Shown: positions 16,881 to 28,818, numbered from the stretch's first letter. The stretch is 64,000 nucleotides of DNA from Rhodanobacter thiooxydans (GCF_021545845.1 NZ_CP088923.1:930001-994000), one strand, 5' to 3'. Made by a program: numbers and translations. Notes: generated from the letters alone by a model not told the origin.

Positions 16881-17804
16881 TCAGTAGCGCGGCACGCCCG
16901 GGTCGATCTCGCTGGCCCACGCGTCCATGCCGCCTTCCACGTTGTGCAGATTGCTGAAGCCGTGCGCGGCGAAGCGTTCGGCCATGGCGCGGCTGGACAT
17001 GCCGTGGTGGCAGATGAAGGCCAGCGCGGTGTCCTTTGGCAGGCTGGCCAGCTTTTCGTAGCCTTCCTCTTCCAGCACCCGGGCCTGCGCCAGCGGCGCG
17101 GCCACGGCGCGGTCGGCGGCGGGGCGCACGTCGACCAAGGTGATGTCATGGGCGGCCAGACGCTGCTGCAGCTGCTGCACACTGAGCGACTTGATCTCGA
17201 CGGCGCCGGGGAACTTCAGGCTGAGGCCCTCGCCCTGCACGGTGGAGACCCAGTCGATTACGATGCCCTTCGCGCGCTGCGCGCTGGCCGGGTCGAAGTG
17301 GACCTCCAGCCCGTTTGCCGTGGCCACGATGTCGTGTTCGCCAGCCGGCGCCAGCTGGAAGCCGGCGCTGTGGTCGGGGCCGATCTCCAGGTGCAGCGCC
17401 ATGCCCTGCGCGCCGGCGGTACCCTGGCGGATCGCCTCGGCGGCGGCGTCGGTGATGGTGATTTCCGGCGGGGTACGGTCCGGTGCGGCGATGCCGAACA
17501 GCGCGTGCAGCTCGCCGCTGCCGTACATCTGGCGGATGATGTCGGCGCCGCCGACCAGCTCGCCTTCGACGTACAGCTGCGGGATGGTCGGCCAGTCGCC
17601 GTAGGCCTTGATGCCTTCGCGGATTTCCGGATCGTCCAGCACATTGACCGTGTGGTACTCCGGCAGCAGCTCGTTCAGCGTGTTGGTGGCGGCGGCGGAG
17701 AAGCCGCACATCGGCTGTTGGCGGTCGCCCTTCATGAACAGCACCACGCGGTGGTCCTTGAGCAGGGTTTCAATACGTTCGCGGGTGGCGGCGTCGAGGG
17801 ACAT
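16881..17804 (-). CDS. monothiol glutaredoxin / A-type-like / rhodanese fusion
   Basis: A 307-residue three-domain cytoplasmic protein. Residues 1-108 are a Grx4-type monothiol glutaredoxin with the CGFS active site at C33 and the conserved WPTIPQLYV. Residues 112-200 resemble an A-type iron-sulfur carrier (EITITDAAAEAIRQ, GLEVHFDPASAQRAKGIVID) but contain none of the three cysteines that carriers use. Residues 205-307 form a rhodanese domain with the active-site loop CHHGMSSR (C265). Monothiol glutaredoxins hold and deliver [2Fe-2S] clusters; the rhodanese may add a sulfane-sulfur function. Start at 17804 begins MSLDAATRERI, typical of Grx4. Confidence 0.9.
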   Translation of the reverse strand: MSLDAATRERIETLLKDHRVVLFMKGDRQQPMCGFSAAATNTLNELLPEYHTVNVLDDPEIREGIKAYGDWPTIPQLYVEGELVGGADIIRQMYGSGELHALFGIAAPDRTPPEITITDAAAEAIRQGTAGAQGMALHLEIGPDHSAGFQLAPAGEHDIVATANGLEVHFDPASAQRAKGIVIDWVSTVQGEGLSLKFPGAVEIKSLSVQQLQQRLAAHDITLVDVRPAADRAVAAPLAQARVLEEEGYEKLASLPKDTALAFICHHGMSSRAMAERFAAHGFSNLHNVEGGMDAWASEIDPGVPRY

Positions 17805-17881
17805 AGGAAACTCCGGGGAAGAAGCACAATGATACGCCGTCCGATATGCGGCGATCCCGCCGGCCTTCAAGCCCGCCCGCC

Positions 17882-18754
17882 TCAGGCGGCCCGGTGCAGT
17901 TCGCCAAGGTCGTGCCGGCGCGCGCCCAGCGGCGCCAGTGCCAGCACCGCGGCCGGCGAGGGCCACACCAGTTCGCGGCTGGCCCGGCCCAGCGCGGTGG
18001 GCTGCTCGCTCCAGTGGATCAGCTCCATGGCGCCGGTATGGTCCTCGATCAGCGCGGTGCAGTGCTCGACCCAGTCGCCGTCGTTGAGATAGAGCACGCC
18101 GTCCAGCTCGCGCACGTGCCCAAAGTGGATGTGCCCGCAGATGTGGCCGTCGAAGCCGCTCGCGCGCGCATCGGCGGCCACGCGCTGCTCGTAGGCGCGG
18201 ATGTACGCCAGCGCCCGCGCGATGCGCGACTTGAGGATGATCGACAGCGGCAGGTACGGCAGTTCCAGCCGCTGGCGCAGCGCATGCAGCCGGCGGTTGC
18301 TCCAGCAGATGAGTCGATGCATCGCCTCGCCGAGCTGCAGCATCCAGCGGCGGCCGAGCGGGCTTCGATCGAGCTCGCACGGGTCGAATTCGTCGCCGTG
18401 GCTGACCCGGTAGCGGCGACCGTCGGCGCCGATGTGCACGGCGTCCAGCGCAATCCGCACGCCGCCGATGCATTGCCCATGCAGGCTGCGCATGGGCGCG
18501 TCGTGGTTGCCGGGGATGTAGGTCACCTCGACGCCGCGGCGCGCCAGCGCCAGCACCTCGGCGATCACCGCGCCGTGTTCGGCGCGCCAGCCCTGGCGGC
18601 GGGACAGCGCCTCCAGATCGACGATGTCGCCGACCAGGTAGAGCTTCTCGCAGCGCAGCCGGCGCAGGAAGTCGAGCAGGTAGGCGGCCTTGCAGTCCGG
18701 CGTGCCCAGGTGCACGTCGGAGATGAAGGCGCTGCGGCAGTGCAGGCTGGTCAT
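17882..18754 (-). CDS. UDP-2,3-diacylglucosamine diphosphatase-like metallophosphoesterase
   Basis: A 290-residue calcineurin-like phosphoesterase. All metal motifs are visible: SDVHLG with D13 and H15, VGDIVD with D43, GNHD (82-85), SHGDEFD and GHIHFGHV. The arrangement matches the LpxH/YbbF-like branch. True LpxH makes lipid X in lipid A synthesis, but proteins of this longer type often have other or unknown substrates, so I do not assign the symbol. It stands between the glutaredoxin fusion and an SGNH hydrolase gene, all on the minus strand, with gaps of 77-90 bp. Confidence 0.83.
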   Translation of the reverse strand: MTSLHCRSAFISDVHLGTPDCKAAYLLDFLRRLRCEKLYLVGDIVDLEALSRRQGWRAEHGAVIAEVLALARRGVEVTYIPGNHDAPMRSLHGQCIGGVRIALDAVHIGADGRRYRVSHGDEFDPCELDRSPLGRRWMLQLGEAMHRLICWSNRRLHALRQRLELPYLPLSIILKSRIARALAYIRAYEQRVAADARASGFDGHICGHIHFGHVRELDGVLYLNDGDWVEHCTALIEDHTGAMELIHWSEQPTALGRASRELVWPSPAAVLALAPLGARRHDLGELHRAA

Positions 18755-18841
18755 GGCGCATTCCCCGGTGGTGGCCCGGGGCGCCAGTGTGCGATCGCCA
18801 CGTCACCGTGCGATGGCGGAATGGTTGCAGGGTCGTTGCGG

Positions 18842-19441
18842 TCAGGAGCGAAGCGCCGCGCGCGCGCCCGGCTCGATCGCCTCCGCCCACAGCACGTACT
18901 GCGCGGCGGAAGGGTGCAGGCCGTCCTCGGCGAGCAGTTTGGGGTGCCGGCGCGAGATGCCGGTGACGTCGACGAAACGCACGCCGGCGCGGCGGCAGGC
19001 GTCGCCGGCGATCGCGTTGTAGGCATCCAGTTCTGCGGCGATGCGCGCGCCGTCGCGGCCCTGCCTGGCGGCGAAGCGGGTGACGCCCCAGTCGGGGATC
19101 GACGCCACCACCACCCGCGTCGCGCGCTCGCCGGCCAGCATGATCGCGCGGGCCAGCAGGCCGGCGAACTCGCTGCGGTAGTCCTCGGCCGGACGGCCGC
19201 GGTACTGGTTGTTCACGCCGATCTGCAGCGTCACCAGCGCGTAGGGCGGCGCTAGCGGCGCGGCGTCCATGCCCTGCGCCAGTTCGTCGGTGGTCCAGCC
19301 GGTGACGGCGACGATCTGCGGCTCGCCGATCGGCGCGCCGGCCCGGCGCAGCCGCTGCGCCAGCACCGCCGGCCAGCGCTCGTGCGTGGCCACCGCTTCG
19401 CCGATGGTGTAGGAGTCGCCGAGGGCGAGCCAGCTCGGCAT
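18842..19441 (-). CDS. SGNH/GDSL family hydrolase
   Basis: A 199-residue esterase-type protein with the SGNH blocks: GDSYTIGEA (nucleophile Ser near residue 9), the Gly block around TGWTTDEL, the Asn block GVNNQYRG and the final DGLHPSAAQY with Asp and His. No signal peptide is visible, so it is probably cytoplasmic. The start at 19441 (MPSWLALGDS) puts it 4 bp after the aminotransferase stop; an ATG at 19483 would overlap that gene by 38 bp. The substrate is unknown; the tight spacing suggests co-transcription with the aminotransferase. Confidence 0.82.
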   Translation of the reverse strand: MPSWLALGDSYTIGEAVATHERWPAVLAQRLRRAGAPIGEPQIVAVTGWTTDELAQGMDAAPLAPPYALVTLQIGVNNQYRGRPAEDYRSEFAGLLARAIMLAGERATRVVVASIPDWGVTRFAARQGRDGARIAAELDAYNAIAGDACRRAGVRFVDVTGISRRHPKLLAEDGLHPSAAQYVLWAEAIEPGARAALRS

Positions 19442-19445
19442 GCGG

Positions 19446-20693
19446 TCAGGCCACCGCGACGGCGGGGTTGGGCGACTGCTCATGCGCCATTCGCGAGAGC
19501 ACCCGCTCGATCCGCACGAATACCTCGCGCAGCTGCGCCGGCGGCGGCAGCAGGGTCAGCCGGAAGTGGCGGCTGCCCGGCACGTTGAAGCTGCTGCCGG
19601 GCACCACCAGCACCGATTCCTCTTCCAGCAGGCGCAGCGCGAAGGCCTCGTCGTCGAAGCTGGGGATGCGCTCGGCGCGTACCTGCGGGAACGCGTACAG
19701 CGCGCCACCCGGGGCGACCAGTTCCAGATGGTCGCTGGCCGCCACCCCTTCCAGCACGATCCGGCGCGCCTCGTGCAGGCGCCCGCCGGGCGCGGTCAGC
19801 GTGCCGATCGTGGGCGCGTCCTGCAGCGCCGGCAGCACCGCCCACTGCGCGGTGACGTTTGCGCACAGGCGCAGCGCGGCCAGCAGCTGCAGCGCATCGC
19901 GGTACGCGGTGGTGCGTGCGCGAGCACCGGACAGACTCATCCAGCCGACCCGGTAGCCGCAGGCGCGGTGCACCTTGGACAGGCCGCCGAAGCTGAGGCA
20001 GGGCACCTCGCCGGCCACCTCGGCCAGCGGCTGGAATGCGGCGCCGTCGTACAGGATCTCGTCGTAGATCTCGTCGGACAGCAGCAGCAGCCGGTGCCGC
20101 GCGGCGATGTCCACCAGCCGCTGCAGCAGCGCGCGCGGGTACACCGCGCCGGTGGGGTTGTTCGGGTTGATCAGCACCAGCGCGCGAGTGCGCGGGGTGA
20201 CCAGCGCCTCGACCTCGTCCGGATCGGGCAGGTGGCCGTCGCGGGCCAGGCAGCGGTAGTAGCGCGGCTGGCCGCCGTTGAGAATGGTGGCGGCGCTCCA
20301 CAGCGGGTAGTCGGGGCTGGGCAGCAGCACCTCGTCGCCGGCCTGCAGCAGCGCGCGCAGGCTCAGGTCGATCAGTTCGCTGACGCCGTTGCCGATGAAG
20401 ATGCGCTCGGCCTCGACGCCGCGCGCACCGCGTGCGCGCTGCTGCGCGGCGATCGCTTCGCGGGCCGGTTCCAGGCCCTGCTCGTGGCCGTAGGCCTCGC
20501 TGTCGTGCAGGTGGGCGGCGATCGCCTCGCGCAGGTGCGCCGGCGTCGCAAAGCCGTAGCGGCCGGGGTTGCCGATGTTGAGCTTGATGATGTCGAGGCC
20601 GGCAGCCTCCAGCTCGCGCGCGCGCCGGGTCAGCGCGCCGCGGATTTCGTAGCGCACGTCCGCCAGGTGCGCACTGGGTGTGATCGGGGCCAA
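19446..20693 (-). CDS. alaA: alanine aminotransferase AlaA-type, PLP-dependent
   Basis: A 415-residue class I/II aminotransferase that closely resembles E. coli AlaA (pyruvate + glutamate to alanine + 2-oxoglutarate). Shared stretches are VRYEIRGALTRRARELEAAG, KLNIGNPGRYGF, IGNGVSELI, NPNNPTGAVY (176-185) and SDEIYDEILYD. The PLP-binding lysine is K240 in SFGGLSKVHRACGYRVGWM. It diverges from rsgA across 157 bp. The downstream SGNH hydrolase gene follows at 4 bp. Confidence 0.88.
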   Translation of the reverse strand: MAPITPSAHLADVRYEIRGALTRRARELEAAGLDIIKLNIGNPGRYGFATPAHLREAIAAHLHDSEAYGHEQGLEPAREAIAAQQRARGARGVEAERIFIGNGVSELIDLSLRALLQAGDEVLLPSPDYPLWSAATILNGGQPRYYRCLARDGHLPDPDEVEALVTPRTRALVLINPNNPTGAVYPRALLQRLVDIAARHRLLLLSDEIYDEILYDGAAFQPLAEVAGEVPCLSFGGLSKVHRACGYRVGWMSLSGARARTTAYRDALQLLAALRLCANVTAQWAVLPALQDAPTIGTLTAPGGRLHEARRIVLEGVAASDHLELVAPGGALYAFPQVRAERIPSFDDEAFALRLLEEESVLVVPGSSFNVPGSRHFRLTLLPPPAQLREVFVRIERVLSRMAHEQSPNPAVAVA

Positions 20694-20850
20694 TGCTGGT
20701 GTCCTCTGTTGCCTGGGATGGGTTCGACGGGTCTGATGCTAGCAGCGTGGTGCAGTGCAGCGCGAGCGGGTTTTGAGCCGGTTTCCGGTTCATCGTCGGG
20801 CAATCTTCAGGCAGGGCATAATCGCCGGACCGTGCCGACCGATCCGCCCC

Positions 20851-21906
20851 ATGAGTGAAGCCGAAACGATCGAACGCCTGCGCCGCATCGGCTGGCGCGG
20901 TGGCGCGCAGCCCGGCGCCGGGCTGCGGCTGGCGCGGGTGGTGGCCCAGCATCGCGCCGGCTACGAGCTGCACGACGGCGAGAGCCTGTTCGGCGCGCAG
21001 CCGGACGGGCGTTTTCTCAGGCGCGGCCTCGATCCGGCCGAGCGGCCGGTGGTCGGCGATTTCGTCGAGGTCGAGCCGGGCCGGCCGCCGCACATCGTCA
21101 AGGTGCTGGCGCGGCGCACGCTGCTGTCGCGCGCGGCGGCGGGCGAGCGCTACGAGCGCCAGCTGATCGCCGCCAACATCGACTACGTGCTGGTGCTGAC
21201 CGGGCTGGACGGCGACTTCAACCCGGCGCGGATCGAGCGCTACCTGTCGCTGACCGAGGGCTCCGGCGCGCAGCCGGTGGTGCTGCTGAGCAAGCTCGAT
21301 ACCCGCGAGGACGCCGCCGCCCAGCTCGACGCCCTGCGCGCGCGGCTGCCCGCGGGCACGCCGATCCACGCACTGAACGGCAAGGACCCGACCAGCGTGG
21401 CGCCGCTGGCCGCCTACCTGCAGCCGGGCGACAGCGCGGTGCTGGTGGGTTCCTCCGGCGCCGGCAAGTCCACCTTGACCAACACCTTGCTCGGCATCGC
21501 CCGCATGGCTACCGCCGAGGTGCGCCGCCACGACAGCCGCGGTCGCCACACCACCACCCATCGCGCGCTGCTGCAGCTGCCCTCGGGCGGCTGCCTGATC
21601 GACACCCCCGGCATGCGCGAGCTGAAGCTGACCGGCGAGGAAAGCCTCGACCTGTTCGCCGACATCGAGGTGCTCGCCGAGCAATGCCGTTTCGCCGACT
21701 GCGGCCACGGCAGCGAGCCGGGCTGCGCGGTACAGGCGGCGCTGGACAGCGGCGAGCTGGCGCCGGGGCGCTGGCGCAGCTTCCTCAAGCTGCACGATGA
21801 GCGCGAGGAGCAGGCGGCGACCCTGGAAGCGCGCCTGCGCCGCCAGCGTGGCGGCCGGCCGAGCGAACGCCCGCACGGCCATCGCGGGCAGCGCGAGCGG
21901 GATTGA
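20851..21906 (+). CDS. rsgA: ribosome small subunit-dependent GTPase RsgA
   Basis: A 351-residue circularly permuted GTPase that helps mature the 30S subunit. The G motifs appear in permuted order: LLSKLD (G4) precedes GSSGAGKST (G1) and DTPGMREL (G3). An N-terminal OB-fold region carries VVGDFVEVE, and the C-terminal zinc knuckle is CRFADCGHGSEPGCAV. The start MSEAETIERL at 20851 was chosen because the in-frame upstream ATG at 20755 would add basic residues lacking family similarity. A possible CATAAT -10 lies about 30 bp upstream. The Arg/Gly/His-rich tail (RQRGGRPSERPHGHRGQRER) is common in RsgA. Confidence 0.93.
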   Translation: MSEAETIERLRRIGWRGGAQPGAGLRLARVVAQHRAGYELHDGESLFGAQPDGRFLRRGLDPAERPVVGDFVEVEPGRPPHIVKVLARRTLLSRAAAGERYERQLIAANIDYVLVLTGLDGDFNPARIERYLSLTEGSGAQPVVLLSKLDTREDAAAQLDALRARLPAGTPIHALNGKDPTSVAPLAAYLQPGDSAVLVGSSGAGKSTLTNTLLGIARMATAEVRRHDSRGRHTTTHRALLQLPSGGCLIDTPGMRELKLTGEESLDLFADIEVLAEQCRFADCGHGSEPGCAVQAALDSGELAPGRWRSFLKLHDEREEQAATLEARLRRQRGGRPSERPHGHRGQRERD

Positions 21907-22050
21907 GCCGGCGCGCGTGGCCATGCGGACGGGGCACGCCAAAGCATCTAGTATCGCGGCATCGTTGCAGCGGAGGGCAGGCATGCGCCGGTTGTCGTCG
22001 TCAGGTCCCGGGCCGCGCCGTCGTTCCGGTGCGTCGCGTGGGGCCGCGCG

Positions 22051-23340
22051 ATGAGCGCGGCGGACGGCGCCGTGGCGCCGCAGCTGCAGCGCTACGCCGC
22101 GCTCGACCAGCGCCTGCTGGCGGCGGTGCGCGGCATCCGCATCCTGCCCACGGTGGCGTGGCCGGCGTCGCTGGAGGACCGCATGATCGCGGACTACGCC
22201 GGCGGCCGCTTCGCCTTGCCGCAGGTGAGCTACGCTCGGCCGGACCTGTCCGCGGCGCGCGCCGAACTGGCGGCGATCGAGGCGGCCGCGGGCGGCGGTG
22301 ACCCGGCGGATAGCGACCCGCTGGGCGATTACCTGCGCCGCACCGCCGAATCCTGGCGCATCGCCGCCGGCATGCTGGAGTCGGTCGGCAGCGCCGGCGT
22401 CACTGCGCCGTCGATCGCGCTGTATGGACGGCCGGACGACACCATCCCCGGCAGCCAGCGCAGCAACCTCGACGCGGCGCGCTACTTCGTCGAGCTGTCC
22501 GACGAACTGGGCGCGGACCTGCTGGCCGACGACAGCAGCGTGAACATGCCGGCCGACGTATTGCGCAGCGACCTAGCCGCCACTCTGGACGAGTTCTTCG
22601 GCGCGGGCACCATCAGTGTCGAGGTCGACCCCGAGCTCACCGCCAAGGCCGCCGCCGGCGCCACCCGCATCCGCCTGCGCGGCGGCGCCAGCTTCAGCGC
22701 ATACGACCGCCACCAGCTGCTGGCGCACGAGGCGTTCGTGCATTCGTTGACCGCGCTGAACGGCCGTCGGCAGCCGCTGCTGGCCTCGCTGGCGCGCACT
22801 TCGCCGCGGGTCACCGCCACCCAGGAAGGCCTGGCGGTGTTCGCCGAGCTGATGTCCGGCGCGATCGACATCGCCCGGCTCAAGCGCATCAGCCTGCGCA
22901 TCCTGGCGATCGACATGGCGCTCAATGGCGCCGACTTCGTCGAGGTCTACAAGTATTTCAGCGCCTGCGGCCAGAACGCGGCGGACAGTTTCCATTCGGC
23001 CCAGCGCGTGTTCCGCGGCGTGCCGCTGGGTGGCGGTGCGGCGTTCGCCAAGGACAACGTCTACCTGTCCGGCCTGCTTACCGTGCACACGTTCTTCCGC
23101 TGGGCGTTGCGGCAGCGGCGGATGGACCTGCTGCGGCATCTGTTTGCCGGCAAGCTGACCCTGCACGACGTGGTCGCGCTGCAGCCGCACTTCGAATCCG
23201 GCGCGATCCTGCCGCCGCGCTGGCTGCCGCCGTGGATGCAGCATGTGCACGGGCTGGCCGGCAAGCTGGCGTTCTCGGTCTTCGTCAACGGCATCCACAT
23301 GAGCAAGGTGCAGGCCGGCGATCTGTCGCTGGACGTCTGA
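22051..23340 (+). CDS. DUF1704 protein with QEGLA motif (MATCAP-like metallopeptidase family)
   Basis: A 429-residue protein of the family named after its QEGLA motif (flavohemoglobin expression-modulating QEGLA motif protein, DUF1704). The motif is TATQEGLAVFAE, and a metal-site-like HEAFVHSL (HExxxH) lies about 30 residues before it. The same pattern forms the zinc site of MATCAP, the eukaryotic tubulin tyrosine carboxypeptidase, so a zinc carboxypeptidase activity is likely but unproven in bacteria. No signal peptide is visible. It lies between rsgA and maeB on the same strand, with gaps of 144 and 109 bp. Confidence 0.82.
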   Translation: MSAADGAVAPQLQRYAALDQRLLAAVRGIRILPTVAWPASLEDRMIADYAGGRFALPQVSYARPDLSAARAELAAIEAAAGGGDPADSDPLGDYLRRTAESWRIAAGMLESVGSAGVTAPSIALYGRPDDTIPGSQRSNLDAARYFVELSDELGADLLADDSSVNMPADVLRSDLAATLDEFFGAGTISVEVDPELTAKAAAGATRIRLRGGASFSAYDRHQLLAHEAFVHSLTALNGRRQPLLASLARTSPRVTATQEGLAVFAELMSGAIDIARLKRISLRILAIDMALNGADFVEVYKYFSACGQNAADSFHSAQRVFRGVPLGGGAAFAKDNVYLSGLLTVHTFFRWALRQRRMDLLRHLFAGKLTLHDVVALQPHFESGAILPPRWLPPWMQHVHGLAGKLAFSVFVNGIHMSKVQAGDLSLDV

Positions 23341-23449
23341 CCTGGCGTGTCGGGACTGCCGCGGCTACTTCCGCAGCCGGTGCCATGACAGCGTGCCGAC
23401 ATGTGGTCCCTGATAACATCACGGGACTCATTCAAGCAAAGCTGCAACC

Positions 23450-25741
<2,292 letters not shown>

Positions 25742-25934
25742 GTGCGTCGGCCACCGGCCAGGAACGGTCGGTGCGGCCACGGCAACCCGGTTTCCGTGCG
25801 CCGCCGCATGGAGCCTGCATTGGCGGCCCTCCGGGCCAGCGGCTAGACTTGGACAATGATCCCGCCGTCATTCCCCCGGTGGCGGGGTATCCCCCTCAAG
25901 CATGGGCGCTGCAACGGCGCCGCGGAGAATCTTC

Positions 25935-28649
25935 ATGGATCAGCTCGACGACATCCTCAACCAGGACATCGACCCCACCGAAACCCGGGAGTGGATCGAC
26001 TCGCTCGATGCGGTGATCCATCACGACGGCACCGAGCGCGCGCATTTCCTGCTGGAGCAGATGGTCGACACCACCCGCCGCTCGGGTGGCCACCTGCCGT
26101 TCGACCCGACCACCGCCTACGTCAACACCATCGCGCCGGCGAACGAGGCGAAGAGCCCGGGCGATGCGGCGATGGAGTGGCGCATTCGCTCGCTGATCCG
26201 CTGGAATGCGATGGCGATGGTGGTGCGCACCAACCGCAAGCCCGGCATGCTGGGCGGCCACATCGCCAGCTTCGCCTCCTCGGCCACGCTGTACGACGTG
26301 GGCTTCAACCATTTCTGGCGCGCGCCCAGCGCGGAGCACCCCGGCGACCTGATCGGCTACCAGGGCCACATCAGCCCCGGCATCTACGCGCGCTCCTTCC
26401 TCGAAGGCCGCATCAGCGAAGACCGGCTCGACCTGTTCCGCGCCGACGTGATCGGCGGCGGTCGCTCGCTCACCTCCTACCCGCACCCGTGGCTGATGCC
26501 TGACTACTGGCAGATGCCCACGGTGTCGATGGGCCTGGGCCCGATCCAGGCGATCTACCAGGCGCAGTTCTTCAAGTATCTGGAGAACCGCGGGCTGGTG
26601 CCCAAGTCCGACCGCAAGGTGTGGTGCTTCCTCGGCGACGGCGAGGTGGACGAGCCCGAGTCGCTGGGCGCGATCTCGCTGGCCGGCCGCGAGGGGCTGG
26701 ACAACCTGATCTTCGTGATCAACTGCAACCTGCAGCGCCTGGATGGCCCGGTGCGCGGCAACGGCAAGATCATCCAGGAGCTGGAAGGCCAGTTCCGCGG
26801 CGCCGGCTGGAACGCGATCAAAGTGATCTGGGGCAGCTACTGGGATCCGCTGCTGGCGCGCGACAAGGACGGCATCCTGCGCAAGCTGATGATGGAAACC
26901 GTCGACGGCGAATACCAGGCGTGCAAGGCGTTCGGCGGCGCGTACACGCGCGAGCACTTCTTCGGCAAGTACCCGCAGACGCGCGAGATGGTCGCCAACC
27001 TCAGCGACGACGACATCTGGCGCCTGAACCGCGGCGGCCACGACCCGCACAAGGTCTACGCGGCCTACCACGCCGCGGTGAACACCCAGGGCATGCCCAC
27101 CGTGATCCTGGCCAAGACGGTGAAGGGCTACGGCATGGGCATTGGTTCGGGCGAGGCGGAGAACCCCACCCACCAGCAGAAGAAGATGACCGGCGACGCG
27201 GTACGCCATTTCCGCGACCGCTTCCAGATCCCGATCACCGACGACAAGCTCGACAGCGTGCCCTACTACCACCCCGGCGCGAACTCGGCCGAGGTGGAAT
27301 ACATGCTGGAGCGTCGCCGCGCGCTGGGCGGCTTCCTGCCGCAGCGCCGCCGCCGCACCGACGTGCCGTGCAAGGCGCCGGAGCTGTCCGCCTTCGCGCA
27401 GATCACCGCCGGCACCGGCGAGCGCGAGATCTCCAACACCATGGCGCTGGTGCGCGGCATGAACCTGCTGCTGCGCGACAAGCAGCTCGGCCCGCGCCTG
27501 GTGCCGATCGTGGCCGACGAGGCGCGCACCTTCGGCATGGAAGGCATGTTCCGCCAGATCGGCATCTATGCGCCGTTCGGCCAGAAGTACCGCCCGCAGG
27601 ACGCCGACCAGCTGCTGTACTACCGCGAGGCGCAGGACGGCCAGGTGCTGCAGGAAGGCATCTCCGAGGCCGGCGGCATATCGGCGTGGATCGCCGCAGC
27701 CACCAGCTACTCGGTGTCCAACCAGCCGACGCTGCCGTTCTTCATCTACTACTCGTTCTTCGGCTTCCGCCGCGTGGGCGACCTGATCTGGGCCGCCGGC
27801 GATCAGCGCGCGCGCGGCTTCCTGGTCGGCGCCACCGCCGGCGCCAGCTTCCCCGGCGAGGGCCTGCAGCATTCCGACTGTGCCTCACAGCTGATGGCCG
27901 GCACCGTGCCCAACTGCCGCGCCTACGACCCCACCTTCTCCTACGAGGTGGCGGTGCTGCTGCATCGCGGCGTGCAGGAGATGTACGAGGAGCAGCAGGA
28001 CGTCTTCTACTACATCACCACCACCAACGAGAACTACACTCATCCGGACATGCCCGAGGGCTGCTACGACGGCATCGTCAAGGGCATGTATCTGTTCCGG
28101 GATTCGGGCGCCGGCGCCGCCAAGGGCAAGGGCAAGAACGGTGCACCGCGCGTGCAGTTGATGGCCGCGGGCGGCTCCGTGCTGGAGGCGGTCGCCGCCG
28201 CGGAGCTGCTGGATGCCGACTTCGGCGTGAAGGCCGACGTGTGGTCCTGCCCCAGCTTCAGCGAGCTGTCGCGCGACGGCTTCGATTGCGAACGCTGGAA
28301 CCGCCTGCACCCGGAAGCCAAGGCACCGCGCGTGCCACACGTGGCGCAGTGCCTGGCCGGGCACGACGGCCCGGTGGTCGCCGCCAGCGAGTACGTGCGC
28401 GGCGTGGTCGACCAGGTGCGCGCCTTCGTGCCCGACGGGCGCTCCTTCACCGCGCTGGGCGCCGACGGCTTCGGCCGCTCGGACACCCGCGAGCACCTGC
28501 GTGAGTTCTTCGAGATCAGCCGCTACTGGATCGCCCACGCCGCGCTGGCCGCGCTGGCGAAGGAAGGCAAGGTCAACGCCAAGGACGTGGCGCGCGCGAT
28601 CCGCGAGTACAAGCTCGACCCGGACAAGCCGAACCCGCTGACCGTCTGA
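25935..28649 (+). CDS. aceE: pyruvate dehydrogenase E1 component
   Basis: A 904-residue homodimeric-type E1, close to the 887 residues of E. coli AceE. It decarboxylates pyruvate with thiamine diphosphate and passes the acetyl group to the lipoyl domains of E2. Visible marks are the opening MDQLDDILNQDIDPTETREW, the ThDP-binding FLGDGEVDEPES with INCNLQRLDGPVRGN, and TFGMEGMFRQIGIY of the second domain. The start at 25935 has a GGAG at a proper distance. The E2 and E3 genes are about 20 kb away at 48276-51521. A palindromic repeat starts 10 bp after the stop codon. Confidence 0.96.
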   Translation: MDQLDDILNQDIDPTETREWIDSLDAVIHHDGTERAHFLLEQMVDTTRRSGGHLPFDPTTAYVNTIAPANEAKSPGDAAMEWRIRSLIRWNAMAMVVRTNRKPGMLGGHIASFASSATLYDVGFNHFWRAPSAEHPGDLIGYQGHISPGIYARSFLEGRISEDRLDLFRADVIGGGRSLTSYPHPWLMPDYWQMPTVSMGLGPIQAIYQAQFFKYLENRGLVPKSDRKVWCFLGDGEVDEPESLGAISLAGREGLDNLIFVINCNLQRLDGPVRGNGKIIQELEGQFRGAGWNAIKVIWGSYWDPLLARDKDGILRKLMMETVDGEYQACKAFGGAYTREHFFGKYPQTREMVANLSDDDIWRLNRGGHDPHKVYAAYHAAVNTQGMPTVILAKTVKGYGMGIGSGEAENPTHQQKKMTGDAVRHFRDRFQIPITDDKLDSVPYYHPGANSAEVEYMLERRRALGGFLPQRRRRTDVPCKAPELSAFAQITAGTGEREISNTMALVRGMNLLLRDKQLGPRLVPIVADEARTFGMEGMFRQIGIYAPFGQKYRPQDADQLLYYREAQDGQVLQEGISEAGGISAWIAAATSYSVSNQPTLPFFIYYSFFGFRRVGDLIWAAGDQRARGFLVGATAGASFPGEGLQHSDCASQLMAGTVPNCRAYDPTFSYEVAVLLHRGVQEMYEEQQDVFYYITTTNENYTHPDMPEGCYDGIVKGMYLFRDSGAGAAKGKGKNGAPRVQLMAAGGSVLEAVAAAELLDADFGVKADVWSCPSFSELSRDGFDCERWNRLHPEAKAPRVPHVAQCLAGHDGPVVAASEYVRGVVDQVRAFVPDGRSFTALGADGFGRSDTREHLREFFEISRYWIAHAALAALAKEGKVNAKDVARAIREYKLDPDKPNPLTV

Positions 28650-28659
28650 TGCGCCTGAG

Positions 28660-28768
28660 CCCCTCTCCCGTCGGGAGAGGGGTTGGGGAGAGGGTTCGGT
28701 CGCGCTGGGCGCTGCGCTCCGCCCGAACCCTCACCCGCCTGTCGGCACCCTCTCCCGCTGGGAGAGGG
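28660..28768. repeat. palindromic CCCTCTCCC element, intergenic copy
   Basis: A 109-bp element built of the hairpin CCCCTCTCCC-GTC-GGGAGAGGGG (28660-28682), a GAGGGTTCGG/CCGAACCCTC inner inverted repeat and a second hairpin CCCTCTCCC-GCT-GGGAGAGGG (28748-28768). It lies between the convergent aceE and MFS genes. Related copies are inside aceF (48551) and lpdA (49958). Confidence 0.85.
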
Positions 28769-28818
28769 CATGGTCGGGAAGCCCTCGGCAGCTGCTTCGA
28801 CCTTGGTGCGTGCGGCAA

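Noticed and set aside
19480..21984. An 834-codon open frame on the minus strand across alaA and rsgA
   Set aside because: It overlaps two well-supported genes and has the low-complexity Arg/Ala/Gln content of a shadow frame.
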